DNA of 53,634 bases from Oscillospiraceae bacterium (GCA_017479425.1 JAFVCD010000024.1:1-53634); one strand, 5' to 3'; shown: positions 32,401 through 40,138, numbered from the stretch's first letter. Notes: a model not told the origin generated them from the letters alone. Made by a program: numbers and translations.

Positions 32401-33800
32401 CGGTAATGGTAATAGGCTCTGATTTCTACTATAAGCCTACCTGGGAGTGGAGTGTGACATCCTCCGGAGCAGACTCTGGGCTTACGGGGTGGCTTGCCTC
32501 CTTCACCGTCTATTCTGAGGAGGAGTACCGCGCGAGCGTGGCGGGCGATATGTCCGGCGTTACGCTTTTCGGCTGGAGCGGCAGCGCGTGGTACGCTCTC
32601 CGCCAGCCGACGGATGTGACATTCGAGAGGGGCGATTTAGCCGAGTTCGAGGAGATTCAGGAGTGGTTCTGGAGGGAGGGAATTACAGAGTTCCTTAAAG
32701 AACACCCCGGTATAATTCCGGTGAAGCAGACTAATACCCTCGTCGATATTAACCTTGCGCGGGCGGCGTACGGCAATTTCGGCGAGCCGGAGGTGGAGTA
32801 CGGCGGAAAGAGCGTCGGCAAGGCGGGCGAAATACCGGGCTTTTACAGCGCTCTCAACATTATAAAGCGCTATTATTACGTCGTCGGCAGCGCGGTGGCG
32901 CCTGATACCGAGCCGGTAACGGTAAAGGTCAGCGGCTCGAGGCTCGATTTCTGGCAGGGTACGAATATCGTGCGCCTTTCGGACGGTAACAATGTGCAGA
33001 CCGTAGAGCTTGCGGCGTGGAACGGCAACACAGCGCCGGCGGGAGATTACGTGTTCTCTCTTATTGAGAGCGGCAGAAGAGCAATCGCAGGGCTTGCCGA
33101 TAATCAGTCCGGCGCGAAGATTCGGTTTAACCTCGACAAAACCGCTTATTTTGCCGACAGTGTCCCGACCGCTGGAGGCTTTGCGGGGCAAATCGCAGCT
33201 CACACATACGAAACCTCATCAGCCACGCCCAAAACCGACCCGCAGGACGTGCTTATAGAGCTTTCGGACGGTACGAAGCTCATATTCTATAAGTCTGACG
33301 AGTGGAAGGTCAGAATAGACGGTGGATTATATGAGGCGGAGGAGAATAAATACGAGTGGTCGCCCTATGACCTCGCAAGACAATGGCTCGACTATTGTGA
33401 GCTTGCGACAATCCCGGTCGTCGACTATGTTTCAAGCTTTATAACTGACCCATCGACTGCGGCGCGGGCGGTGGTTACGAACGCGTATGCCGACAGAGAG
33501 TTTCTCTCGGAGGGCAGCATGTTCAAGCTTAAGGACGGCGTGACCGTGCGTATCACTGAGGTAAACAGCTTAGATAACGACGTATATCAATTCATCGCGG
33601 AGATATTCTATGTTCCGGATGGCGAGAGAGCGCTGAGCCACCTCAATCCAGACGACGCAGGAACCTATGAAAACTACGTTGCAAGTGGCAGAGAGCCGCT
33701 CGTTGAGGAGCCGCCTGAGGGCACGCTCGTGATGCACCGCGTGGGCTACGTCAAGAAAACCGATACCGGCTGGCGCGGCGAAATAACCGGCACCGGATAA
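29469..33800 (+). CDS. Giant BlaR1-like M56 membrane protease/sensor
   Basis: A 1443-aa partner of the preceding repressor. The N-terminal ~310 residues have four membrane segments and an M56 zinc-protease domain: HERAH at 189-193, then CDERVIRDM near residue 238 as the third zinc ligand region. After the last helix (FWIIIAAVVVSIVIAVCFM) about 1130 residues face outside. They look like several beta-rich modules: a WVLSEGFSYEDGEVI-type segment, GTYKYNDSALTINSDGTA (found in some M56 tails), a calcium-binding-like DLDRDGDDE loop, and two modules that I do not recognise. No penicillin-binding motifs are visible. BlaR1 is normally about 600 aa. A perfect terminator follows at once. The signal sensed is unknown. 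Confidence 0.85.
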   Translation: MSEFFLGVVNLSITASWLILAVIIARPLMKRAPRWIVCALWALVAIRLCLPISIESKASLVPSVETVPQNVEMMPSPRIDSGIPIVNEAINPAIAESSLAPTPEASMNPLQLWVPIASIIWLIGIAAMLAYAIISYLRVRKTVAASIPAGEGVRVCDDIKSPFILGIFNPIIYLPSKLPMNTVEQVLAHERAHLARHDHWWKPLGYAILSFYWFNPLCWVAYILLCRDIELACDERVIRDMDRESVAAYSQALLDCSLNRRVIAACPLAFGEVGVKERVKAALSYKKPAFWIIIAAVVVSIVIAVCFMTNPSKKLEGKLGVSMDMAVAEHNDDKERGEFFTYSSKVFKIDSQRGKTTVYAWVLSEGFSYEDGEVITLYGSSVPVAVTFDTSDNSESGTYPVLEYWVPRDGSYYAEDIRAKYPASIQAEAMNGDSFVGDMKLENFNAAYDYFIGNPKDGNGVFKLTKWTASSARAFNQFVREGDFELSKAQINVLIERANGIKRLVKSGEYAGFTPGYQISVKLSGLTKYSHYEYVYFNGYSAERDMVEVIFNNERYVVEDSLFAAYLRSVTSGGAALACGTYKYNDSALTINSDGTAQLIFSPISSYIYIGNYSVDGDRLDVGGYIFTITDEGLRFNADESPEYVWGGFFRDGSIFRLDAEPERFLGWAYKAILDGTKSFIAADTGKEASIGDYAPSGYALVDLDRDGDDECVLYLSSQRRGSTSSSYAVLYEYGGEYYCAALNYISAIKSDGTILLTEGSANRAIFNETGCALKSKAWQEGGKYYLEDNGEVSRRVYENYMGIQRAKDDAKRYSLVEKSYSTRIVRGGYVDSAGKWLAFNSDKLAISSVRHLPIRRFDTKEQLDNNVEKYGFTEGVSEALSKYNEAFFAENSLITVCFDAGSIDFRYDVESIALEGGSFLLSVCQTNAPESYNSAIQSWFVICEVPDADLALVKDYDAVMTYRAPTTLELPEKYRNSVMVIGSDFYYKPTWEWSVTSSGADSGLTGWLASFTVYSEEEYRASVAGDMSGVTLFGWSGSAWYALRQPTDVTFERGDLAEFEEIQEWFWREGITEFLKEHPGIIPVKQTNTLVDINLARAAYGNFGEPEVEYGGKSVGKAGEIPGFYSALNIIKRYYYVVGSAVAPDTEPVTVKVSGSRLDFWQGTNIVRLSDGNNVQTVELAAWNGNTAPAGDYVFSLIESGRRAIAGLADNQSGAKIRFNLDKTAYFADSVPTAGGFAGQIAAHTYETSSATPKTDPQDVLIELSDGTKLIFYKSDEWKVRIDGGLYEAEENKYEWSPYDLARQWLDYCELATIPVVDYVSSFITDPSTAARAVVTNAYADREFLSEGSMFKLKDGVTVRITEVNSLDNDVYQFIAEIFYVPDGERALSHLNPDDAGTYENYVASGREPLVEEPPEGTLVMHRVGYVKKTDTGWRGEITGTG

Positions 33801-33801
33801 T

Positions 33802-33832
33802 AAAAAACGCACCCGGGGCGGGTGCGTTTTTT
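33802..33832 (+). terminator. Terminator of the giant sensor gene
   Basis: Perfect 13-bp stem AAAAAACGCACCC (33802-33814) against 33820-33832, loop GGGGC, with the T-run forming the 3' arm. It starts one base after the stop codon and is symmetric enough to work in both directions. Confidence 0.9.
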
Positions 33833-34004
33833 GCTGAACACATAGCAGCTTGCCGGAGATTTGAAGCTCTATGCGCCCCTTATGAAGGAGCTTGAGGGAA
33901 TTACGTATTACTATCTTTGCAGCGCCGTGACTTCCCTCCTCGCGGCGCAGCCGCTGCGGCCTACGCTAAAAATGTGCCACCGGCACATTTTCTTCACGCT
34001 GCGG
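33833..34004. other. Intergenic region with terminator of the DUF2461 gene
   Basis: No gene is seen. A perfect 10-bp stem (33969-33978, 33982-33991, loop ACC) read on the minus strand is followed by TTTTTAG-like bases, and would end the DUF2461 transcript 14 bases after its stop. The part 33860-33960 is GC-rich and carries internal near-repeats (GCTGCGGC twice), which may be the remnant of a dispersed repeat. Confidence 0.5.
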
Positions 34005-34673
34005 CTACCACTCTACTCTCACGGAGTTCTCAACGAGAAATCTGTAAATATCCGCTGTGGACTTAAAGTCCTCGCGCAGTCTCTCCTCGAGAGAGTCCGA
34101 GAACATGATGTCAAACTCCGTCGGGGAAGTTAGCGCGATGTGCTTCTGATCGAGCCAGAGACGCTTTTTTTCGGGGTAGTCGGCGTATGGACTGCGCTTG
34201 TAGCGCTCGCCCTGCATCGTGAACGCGCTCTGCCTTCGATAGGCGCTGTCAGCCTTCTTCCACAGCTTATCGTCCCCGATGACGCGCTGCCGGATGTTTT
34301 TCATCGTTTCCGGCGGGGTATAATACCACCCGAGCCCCCAATTACAGCCCATCGGGGATATCTCAAACCAATACCCCGGCCAGCCGTGGTACTTCTCGCG
34401 CTGGAACATAAACCACATATTCTCGCGGAATACTCCGGTGTCCTGCGTAAAGCGCGTGTCGCGCCAGAGCCGCGAGAGGCTCTTGCCCATCTTCGGTATG
34501 CACATGAACTCGGGGTCTATTTCGAGCATATCCGGCACGAGGGCGCCAAATAGCTCCGCCATCGGGTCGAGCACAAGGCGGTCGAAGTCGGCGCGGTGAG
34601 CCTTGAACCATTCGCGGGAGTCGTTGAGTCTGTTTTCCATCAAAAAATCCAGAGAAGCCTGAGTAAACGGCAT
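34005..34673 (-). CDS. DUF2461 family protein
   Basis: A 222-aa soluble protein matching the DUF2461/TIGR02453 pattern. It begins FTQASLDFLMENRLNDSREWFKAHRADFDRLVLDP, followed by SRLWRDTRFTQDTGVFRENMWFMF and a late YKRSPYADYPEKKRLWLDQKHIALTSPT. No enzymatic function is established for the family. AGGTGA stands 7 bases before ATG 34673. The promoter overlaps the divergent mutS2 promoter. It is transcribed alone. Confidence 0.8.
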   Translation of the reverse strand: MPFTQASLDFLMENRLNDSREWFKAHRADFDRLVLDPMAELFGALVPDMLEIDPEFMCIPKMGKSLSRLWRDTRFTQDTGVFRENMWFMFQREKYHGWPGYWFEISPMGCNWGLGWYYTPPETMKNIRQRVIGDDKLWKKADSAYRRQSAFTMQGERYKRSPYADYPEKKRLWLDQKHIALTSPTEFDIMFSDSLEERLREDFKSTADIYRFLVENSVRVEW

Positions 34674-34695
34674 TATATTTCACCTCACGGCGGGT

Positions 34696-34739
34696 ATTTT
34701 ATCACAATTATTGCCAAATGTGCAAGAATATATTATAAT
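34696..34739. promoter_or_regulatory. Overlapping divergent promoters for DUF2461 gene and mutS2
   Basis: Plus strand: TTGCCA (34711-34716), 17 bases, TATAAT (34734-34739), toward mutS2. Minus strand: TTGCAC (34720-34725), 18 bases, TAAAAT (34696-34701), toward the DUF2461 gene. The two cores interleave, so polymerase can probably use only one at a time. Confidence 0.65.
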
Positions 34740-34764
34740 AGGAAATCGAAAAGAGGTGAGTGCC

Positions 34765-37131
34765 ATGACACTCTATGAAAAGTCGCAGAATATACTGGAA
34801 TTGCCGAGGGTGCTCGGTATGCTCTCTGACTGCGCCGTCTCGCAGGGCGCTAAGGAGGCGTGCCTCGCGCTCAGCCCGTCGGACGATAAATACGAGGTGG
34901 AGCGCAGACTCCTTGAGACCGACGATGCGAAGAGAATGATGGTCATATACGGCTCGCCGTCCTTCTCCGGCGTGCAGGACGTGCAGGACGCCTTAAAGCG
35001 CGCGAACGCGGGCGGTATGCTCAATACGACCGAGCTGATGCGTATCGCTTCGGTGCTGAGAAGCGCCAGGGAGGCTCTTGCCTACGCCTCCGGCGATGAG
35101 GGCGGCGGAGGCTCCGTCGGGGCGCTGTTCAGCGCACTGAGGGCGAATAAGTACCTCGAGGAGAAGATAACGAACTCCATAATCGGGGAAAACGAGCTTG
35201 CCGATTCCGCATCCCCGGCGCTGTCGGATATACGCCGCCAGATGCGCGTGGCGGGCGATAAGGTGCGTCAGGCGCTCCAGAAGATAATAACCTCGCCATC
35301 TTATCAGAAGGTGCTGCAGGAGCCGATAATCACCGTCAAGAACGGGCGATATGTAGTGCCGGTCAAGGCGGAGCACAAGGCATCCGTCCCGGGTCTTACG
35401 CACGATGTGTCAGCCTCCGGCGCGACGCTTTTCATTGAGCCGATGAGCGCCGTCAAGGCGAACAACGAGATACGCGAGCTCCTCAGCAAGGAGGAGCGGG
35501 AGATAGACCGCATTCTTATGGAGATGAGCGCCGAGGCGAGCGACTTCTCCGAGGATATACTGCGAAACTACAACGTCCTTATAGAGCTCGACCTCGTCTT
35601 TGCAAAGGCGAAGCTCAGCTACAAGCTCGAGTGCGACAGACCTGAGATAAGCGAGAAGGGCGAAATAAATCTCATAAAGGCGCGCCATCCGCTGCTTGAC
35701 CGGAAGAGGGCTGTGCCGATAGACGTCGCCCTCGGCGGCGCGTATGATACACTCGTCATTACCGGCCCGAACACCGGCGGCAAGACGGTGTCGCTCAAGA
35801 CCATCGGGCTTATGTGCCTTATGGCGGAGTGCGGGCTGCACATCCCCGCCGCCTTCGGCTCAGTCGTGCCGCTGTTCAGCAAGATACTTGCGGATATAGG
35901 CGACGAGCAGTCTATAGAGCAGTCGCTCTCGACCTTCTCAAGCCATATGGTGAACATCGTCGGCATATTGGAGGAGTGCGACGATACGACCCTCGTCCTC
36001 TTTGACGAGCTGGGCGCCGGTACAGACCCCGCTGAGGGCGCGGCGCTGGCTGTCAGCATAATCGAGTACGCGCGCCGTTTCGGAACGCATATCGCCGCCA
36101 CCACGCACTACGCAGAGCTGAAAATCTACGCTATGACTACTGCGGGGGTCATGAACGCGAGCTGTGAGTTCGACGTTGCGACCCTCAAGCCGACCTATCG
36201 CCTGCTGCTCGGCGTACCGGGCAAGTCCAACGCCTTTGCCATAAGCGAAAAGCTCGGCATACCGAGTGAGATAATAACTGACGCGCTCTCGAGAATGGAC
36301 TCCGGAGATAAGGACTTTCAGGAGGCGCTCGCAAATCTCGAAAAGGCGAGGGTGGAGGCTGAGGACTACCGCGCTGAGATAGCGCGCGAGGCACAGAGGA
36401 TAAAGGCCGACTCCGCCGCCTCCGAGAAGCTGCGCCGCGAGCTCGAGGCTGAGCGCGAGAAGATAACGAAAACCGCAAAGCGCGAGGCTGAGAAGATAAT
36501 CTCCGACGCCCGCGACTCTGCCGACGCCGCCTTCCGCGATATCGAAAAGCTCAGAAAATCCGTCGCCTCCGATACGGACTGGCAGAGGCTCAATGACGCC
36601 AAGAGCGAGATTCGCCGATCACTGAATGAAGCCGACGAGCGCATAGGCGAGCGCGAGGAGGCAAAGCCGAAGAGCTCCAGACCGGCTCAAAGGGGCGACA
36701 CTGTTGAAATTGTCTCCATCGGCACAAGAGCCGAGGTCATAGAGGTAAACAAGGACGGCACTCTCGTTTTGCAGGCGGGTATTCTTAAGGTAAACGCCAA
36801 GCAGGATGAGGTCAGAGTGCTCGAGGGTGAAAAGGTGAAGATACCGAAAAAGCCCGGCAAGGTCGTGACCCCGATGAGCGTGGAAAGCGGCAGAAGCGAG
36901 ATAGACCTCCGCGGAATGATGACCGACGAGGCGGTGATAGCCGTAGAGCGCTTTATCGACACGGCGCAGATGCGCCATATCGAGGAGGTGCGCGTTATCC
37001 ACGGCAAGGGCACCGGAGCCCTTCGCGCCGCCGTTCAGAATATGCTGAAGCGCAATCCGCAGGTCAAGAGCTTCCGCCTCGGAGTCTACGGCGAGGGCGA
37101 AAACGGCGTGACGATAGTGACTCTGAAATGA
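34765..37131 (+). CDS. mutS2: MutS2 (endonuclease / ribosome-rescue ATPase)
   Basis: A MutS paralogue of 788 aa that lacks the mismatch-recognition domain and ends in an Smr nuclease domain. It limits recombination in some bacteria and splits collided ribosomes in Bacillus. The core and lever helices come first, then the ATPase with Walker A GPNTGGKT at 334-341, LFDELGAGTDP (Walker B) and the TTHYAELK segment. A long charged coiled coil follows at about 520-625. The KOW-like linker is VEIVSIGTRAEVIEV and the Smr domain has IDLRGMMTDEA and VIHGKGTGALR. Start ATG 34765 follows AGAGGTGAG; the upstream open frame is promoter sequence. Confidence 0.95.
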   Translation: MTLYEKSQNILELPRVLGMLSDCAVSQGAKEACLALSPSDDKYEVERRLLETDDAKRMMVIYGSPSFSGVQDVQDALKRANAGGMLNTTELMRIASVLRSAREALAYASGDEGGGGSVGALFSALRANKYLEEKITNSIIGENELADSASPALSDIRRQMRVAGDKVRQALQKIITSPSYQKVLQEPIITVKNGRYVVPVKAEHKASVPGLTHDVSASGATLFIEPMSAVKANNEIRELLSKEEREIDRILMEMSAEASDFSEDILRNYNVLIELDLVFAKAKLSYKLECDRPEISEKGEINLIKARHPLLDRKRAVPIDVALGGAYDTLVITGPNTGGKTVSLKTIGLMCLMAECGLHIPAAFGSVVPLFSKILADIGDEQSIEQSLSTFSSHMVNIVGILEECDDTTLVLFDELGAGTDPAEGAALAVSIIEYARRFGTHIAATTHYAELKIYAMTTAGVMNASCEFDVATLKPTYRLLLGVPGKSNAFAISEKLGIPSEIITDALSRMDSGDKDFQEALANLEKARVEAEDYRAEIAREAQRIKADSAASEKLRRELEAEREKITKTAKREAEKIISDARDSADAAFRDIEKLRKSVASDTDWQRLNDAKSEIRRSLNEADERIGEREEAKPKSSRPAQRGDTVEIVSIGTRAEVIEVNKDGTLVLQAGILKVNAKQDEVRVLEGEKVKIPKKPGKVVTPMSVESGRSEIDLRGMMTDEAVIAVERFIDTAQMRHIEEVRVIHGKGTGALRAAVQNMLKRNPQVKSFRLGVYGEGENGVTIVTLK

Positions 37132-37186
37132 GCAACTTGACGAAAAATCTGTCACAAATCGCCGAAATTATGTTCACTATTCAATA

Positions 37187-37215
37187 TTGAAGAAATAATC
37201 CAACTTTGGTATAAT
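37187..37215 (+). promoter_or_regulatory. Promoter of the HPr-like gene
   Basis: TTGAAG (37187-37192), 17 bases and a perfect TATAAT (37210-37215) lie 47 bases before the start codon. The gap after mutS2 (37132-37261) is otherwise AT-rich and empty. Confidence 0.7.
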
Positions 37216-37261
37216 CTTAACGGATAACCATTTCCGTCTTTAATGAGGAGGATAAACGCCG

Positions 37262-37525
37262 ATGTTTTCTAAAGAAGTCGTTGTTATGAATCAGGTTGGT
37301 CTCCGTGCGAGACCGGCGACCTTCTTCACGCAGAAGGCTAACGAGTTTAAGTGCAGTGTCTGGATTCAGAAGGATGAGCGCAAGGTAAACGCCAAGAGCC
37401 TTCTTGGTGTTCTCTCCCTCGGTATCATAAAGGGCACTAATATCACCATCGTTGCTGACGGCGAGGATGAGGAAAGTGCGGTTGAAACTCTCTGCGAGCT
37501 CATCAGCCATGATTTCGCTGAGTAA
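37262..37525 (+). CDS. HPr-family protein with Arg at position 15 (Crh-like)
   Basis: An 87-aa protein with the HPr fold. In PTS HPr the EI-phosphorylated residue is His15 in GLHARPA. Here the segment reads GLRARPA, codon CGT, so His15 is Arg15. The regulatory site targeted by HPr kinase is intact: Ser46 in NAKSLLGVLSLG at exactly the right place. Bacillus Crh also lacks His15 (it has Gln) and acts only through Ser46-P as a CcpA cofactor. This protein therefore probably cannot pass phosphate to sugar permeases and may act in catabolite control. It has its own promoter and terminator and no PTS genes nearby. GAGGAGG precedes the ATG. Confidence 0.9.
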   Translation: MFSKEVVVMNQVGLRARPATFFTQKANEFKCSVWIQKDERKVNAKSLLGVLSLGIIKGTNITIVADGEDEESAVETLCELISHDFAE

Positions 37526-37550
37526 TCAATACCACAAACATAAGAAAATG

Positions 37551-37587
37551 ACCCTCTGTTTCATAATCTGAAACAGAGGGTTTAAAC
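37551..37587 (+). terminator. Terminator after HPr-like gene
   Basis: Perfect 13-bp stem (37551-37563, 37569-37581) with loop TAATC. The following TTAAAC is a weak U-run, so some read-through into uvrC is possible; no separate uvrC promoter is evident. Confidence 0.7.
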
Positions 37588-37610
37588 TATTGATAAGGAA
37601 GGAGGAGCTT

Positions 37611-39458
37611 ATGGACATCACCGCCCTCAGGGAAAAGGCGAACGCCCTGCCTATGAAGCCGGGTGTATATATCATGCGCGACAAGGATAACGAGGTAATC
37701 TACGTCGGAAAGTCGAAGCTCCTCAAAAACCGCGTTTCGAGCTACTTCCACGGCACTCACAACGCAAAGACCGAGGCGATGGTCGCAAAGGTATGCGATT
37801 TTTCGATAATCGTAGCGACAAGCGAGATGGAGGCGCTGCTCCTCGAAAACTCGCTTATAAAGTTCCACAAGCCGCACTATAACATACTTCTAAAGGACGA
37901 TAAGGGCTACCCCTTCGTCCGCCTCGACCTCAAGAGCGAATACCCGCGCTTTTCCGTAACAAACAGGCGCGAAAATGACGGCGCGGAGTACTTCGGACCG
38001 TTCGGCTCTCGGGGCAGCACCTTTGCCGCGATAGACGCCATGCGAAAGGCACTGAAGCTGCCGGACTGCTCGCGCGTTTTCCCGCGAGATATCGGAAAGG
38101 AGCGTCCCTGCCTCAACTACCACATGGGCACCTGCGACGGCTACTGCCTGCCCTCTGTGCCGCAGTCGCAGTACCGGCGCGAGATTGACAAGGCCGTGAT
38201 GATACTCAAGGGCAAGACCCGCGACCTTGTGGATTCAATGGAAAAGGATATGTTCGAGGCCGCCGAAAACCTCCGCTTTGAGGAGGCGGCTGAGCTCCGG
38301 GACAGAATAAATGCCATACGAAATCTGGAGGAAAAGCAGCACGTCCTTATGAAGGGCACTTCTGACACCGACGCCGCCGGCTTTTACCGCGGCGAGGCAA
38401 AGAGCTGCTTTGTCGTTCTGCACTATGTTCGCGGTCAGCTTCTCGGCAAGGATATGGAGCTGCTCGACGAGCCGGTCGAGGACACCGCAGAGGCGCTCTC
38501 GAGCCTTGTGCGGCAGTATTATATGACCTCGGACGAGATACCGGGCGAGATAGTGCTGACTGAGGATACCGGCGATATGGACGAGATCGCGGGCTATCTC
38601 ACGGAGAAGGCGGGGCGAAGCATCACGGTTCTCTTACCGCAGCGCGGAGTGCGCCGCGATTACCGCGAGGCCGCCCTCAGAAACGCCGAGGAGGAGGTGC
38701 GCCGCGCCACTACAAAGGCCGAGCGAATTTCAAAGACATCGCAGTGGCTTATGGACTCCCTCGGACTTGACTCTCCGCCGAGCCGCATCGAGTCCTTCGA
38801 TATATCGAACACCGGCGCAGACGACATCGTCGCCGGAATGGTGGTTTTCAAGGACGGCAAGCCCCTCAGAAACGCATACAGAAAGTTTAAGATAAAGACC
38901 CTCGAGAATGGCACTCCGGACGACTACGCCTCGATGCGCGAGGTGGTGGAGCGGAGATTGCAGCACTATAAGGACGGCGACGAGAAGTTCTCGCCTCTGC
39001 CCGATCTCTTCCTCATAGACGGCGGCGCGGCCCACGCGCAGTGCGCCCTTGACGCGCAGAAGAAGGTGGGAGTCTTTGTTCCGACCTTCGGAATGGTCAA
39101 GGATGACCGCCACCGAACGCGCGCACTCATTACCGCCGCAGGCGAGGAGATAAGCATGGAGGCTTTTCCGGCGGTGTTCGCCTTTGTCGGCGCGATACAG
39201 GAGGAGGTGCACCGCTATGCGATCACCTTCCACAGGCTCAGCCACAGAAAGAGCGTTAAAAAATCGAAGCTCGACGCGATACCGAATGTCGGTGAGAAAC
39301 GCAAAAACGATCTCTACAAGTACTTCGGAAGCATGAAGGCGATGAGCGAGGCAAGCGTGGACGAGCTTATGAGAGTGGTGCCGCGAAACGCCGCGGTGGA
39401 GGTTTACAAGTATTTTCACAGCGAAAATAATGCAAAAGTGGAGGATGAGAACAGTTGA
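37611..39458 (+). CDS. uvrC: UvrABC excinuclease subunit C
   Basis: The nuclease of nucleotide-excision repair, making both incisions around bulky DNA damage. It has 615 aa. The GIY-YIG domain opens with PGVYIMRDKDNEVIYVGKS. The UVR motif that contacts UvrB is in the segment AAENLRFEEAAELRDRI. The RNase H-like nuclease follows, with SFDISNTG and LFLIDGGAAHAQ carrying its aspartates. The C-terminal helix-hairpin-helix is LDAIPNVGEKRKNDLYKYFGS. ATG 37611 follows AAGGAGGAGC, giving a family-typical start. It overlaps rsmD by 4 bases. Confidence 0.97.
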   Translation: MDITALREKANALPMKPGVYIMRDKDNEVIYVGKSKLLKNRVSSYFHGTHNAKTEAMVAKVCDFSIIVATSEMEALLLENSLIKFHKPHYNILLKDDKGYPFVRLDLKSEYPRFSVTNRRENDGAEYFGPFGSRGSTFAAIDAMRKALKLPDCSRVFPRDIGKERPCLNYHMGTCDGYCLPSVPQSQYRREIDKAVMILKGKTRDLVDSMEKDMFEAAENLRFEEAAELRDRINAIRNLEEKQHVLMKGTSDTDAAGFYRGEAKSCFVVLHYVRGQLLGKDMELLDEPVEDTAEALSSLVRQYYMTSDEIPGEIVLTEDTGDMDEIAGYLTEKAGRSITVLLPQRGVRRDYREAALRNAEEEVRRATTKAERISKTSQWLMDSLGLDSPPSRIESFDISNTGADDIVAGMVVFKDGKPLRNAYRKFKIKTLENGTPDDYASMREVVERRLQHYKDGDEKFSPLPDLFLIDGGAAHAQCALDAQKKVGVFVPTFGMVKDDRHRTRALITAAGEEISMEAFPAVFAFVGAIQEEVHRYAITFHRLSHRKSVKKSKLDAIPNVGEKRKNDLYKYFGSMKAMSEASVDELMRVVPRNAAVEVYKYFHSENNAKVEDENS

Positions 39459-39994
39459 GAGTCATTACAGGTACGGCACGCGGCAGAAAGCTTAAGGAGC
39501 CCGCCGATATGCGTATCCGCCCCACGACCGATATGGTCAAGGAGTCGATCTTCAATATAATCCAGTTTCAGGTCGAGGGAGCGAGAGTGCTCGACCTCTT
39601 CGCCGGTACGGGTCAGCTCGGCATCGAGGCGCTTAGCCGCGGAGCGGAGGAGTGCGTTTTCATCGACTCAAGCCGCGAGAGCCTCAAGCTCTGCCGCGAA
39701 AACGTCGAGTCCTGCGAGCTTGGCGCGAGGGCGAAATTTACGAATACCGACGCCATGAGCTATCTTAAGAGCGGAGAAAAATTCGATATAGTCTTTCTCG
39801 ACCCGCCGTATGATACGGATCTGCTGGAAAATGCCATAAAAAGCGCCGTTATGTTTGACATTTTGCGCGAAAATGGTATAATGGTCTGTGAGAGCCGGAA
39901 GGATAAGTCCCTGCCCGACCCTGAGCGCGAGGGCTACTCCAAGCGCGAGTATAAATACGGAAAGATAAAACTTACTGTTTTCAGGAAAGGATAA
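39455..39994 (+). CDS. rsmD: 16S rRNA (guanine966-N2)-methyltransferase RsmD
   Basis: Methylates G966 in the 30S head. It has 179 aa. RVITGTARGRKLKEP is the conserved N-terminus, IRPTTDMVKESIFNII follows, VLDLFAGTGQLGIEALSRGA binds SAM and FLDPPYDTD is the catalytic motif. The start is TTG 39455, overlapping the uvrC stop, which is consistent with the conserved first residues. In most Clostridia coaD follows; here the coiled-coil gene follows directly. Confidence 0.95.
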   Translation: MRVITGTARGRKLKEPADMRIRPTTDMVKESIFNIIQFQVEGARVLDLFAGTGQLGIEALSRGAEECVFIDSSRESLKLCRENVESCELGARAKFTNTDAMSYLKSGEKFDIVFLDPPYDTDLLENAIKSAVMFDILRENGIMVCESRKDKSLPDPEREGYSKREYKYGKIKLTVFRKG

Positions 39995-40128
39995 GGCTGA
40001 AACAAGCTTCAACCTTATTGAAATCAAAGCCGTTTTTCTCGCCGCAGAGCGGCAACCGAAAAACATGGCGCTTTATAGCCATTCCTTTTATGGCTGTTTT
40101 GTGCCTTCAGAATTTGCGAAAGGAATGG
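39991..40128 (+). other. Structured leader upstream of coiled-coil gene
   Basis: The 144-base gap after rsmD contains several stems. The first (39991-40001 against 40008-40018, one mismatch) begins in the rsmD stop. The second is a two-tier hairpin (40032-40038 with 40058-40064, inner 40041-40044 with 40050-40053). The third is AGCCAT/ATGGCT (40077-40082, 40090-40095). CCATTCCTTT (40079-40088) can also pair perfectly with AAAGGAATGG (40119-40128), which contains the only ribosome-site-like sequence; that pairing excludes the third stem. It looks like a possible two-state leader. No known riboswitch class was recognised. Confidence 0.4.
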
Positions 40129-40138
40129 TCATACAAAA

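Noticed and set aside
26260-33800. Beta-lactamase resistance operon
   Set aside because: BlaI/BlaR-type genes are present, but there is no beta-lactamase or mecA-like gene, and the sensor regions lack SxxK and KTG motifs.
33860-33960. Small gene or intact mobile repeat between the giant sensor and DUF2461 genes
   Set aside because: No ribosome site, no recognisable protein and no clear terminal repeats; it may be decayed repeat sequence, but this cannot be shown from one copy.
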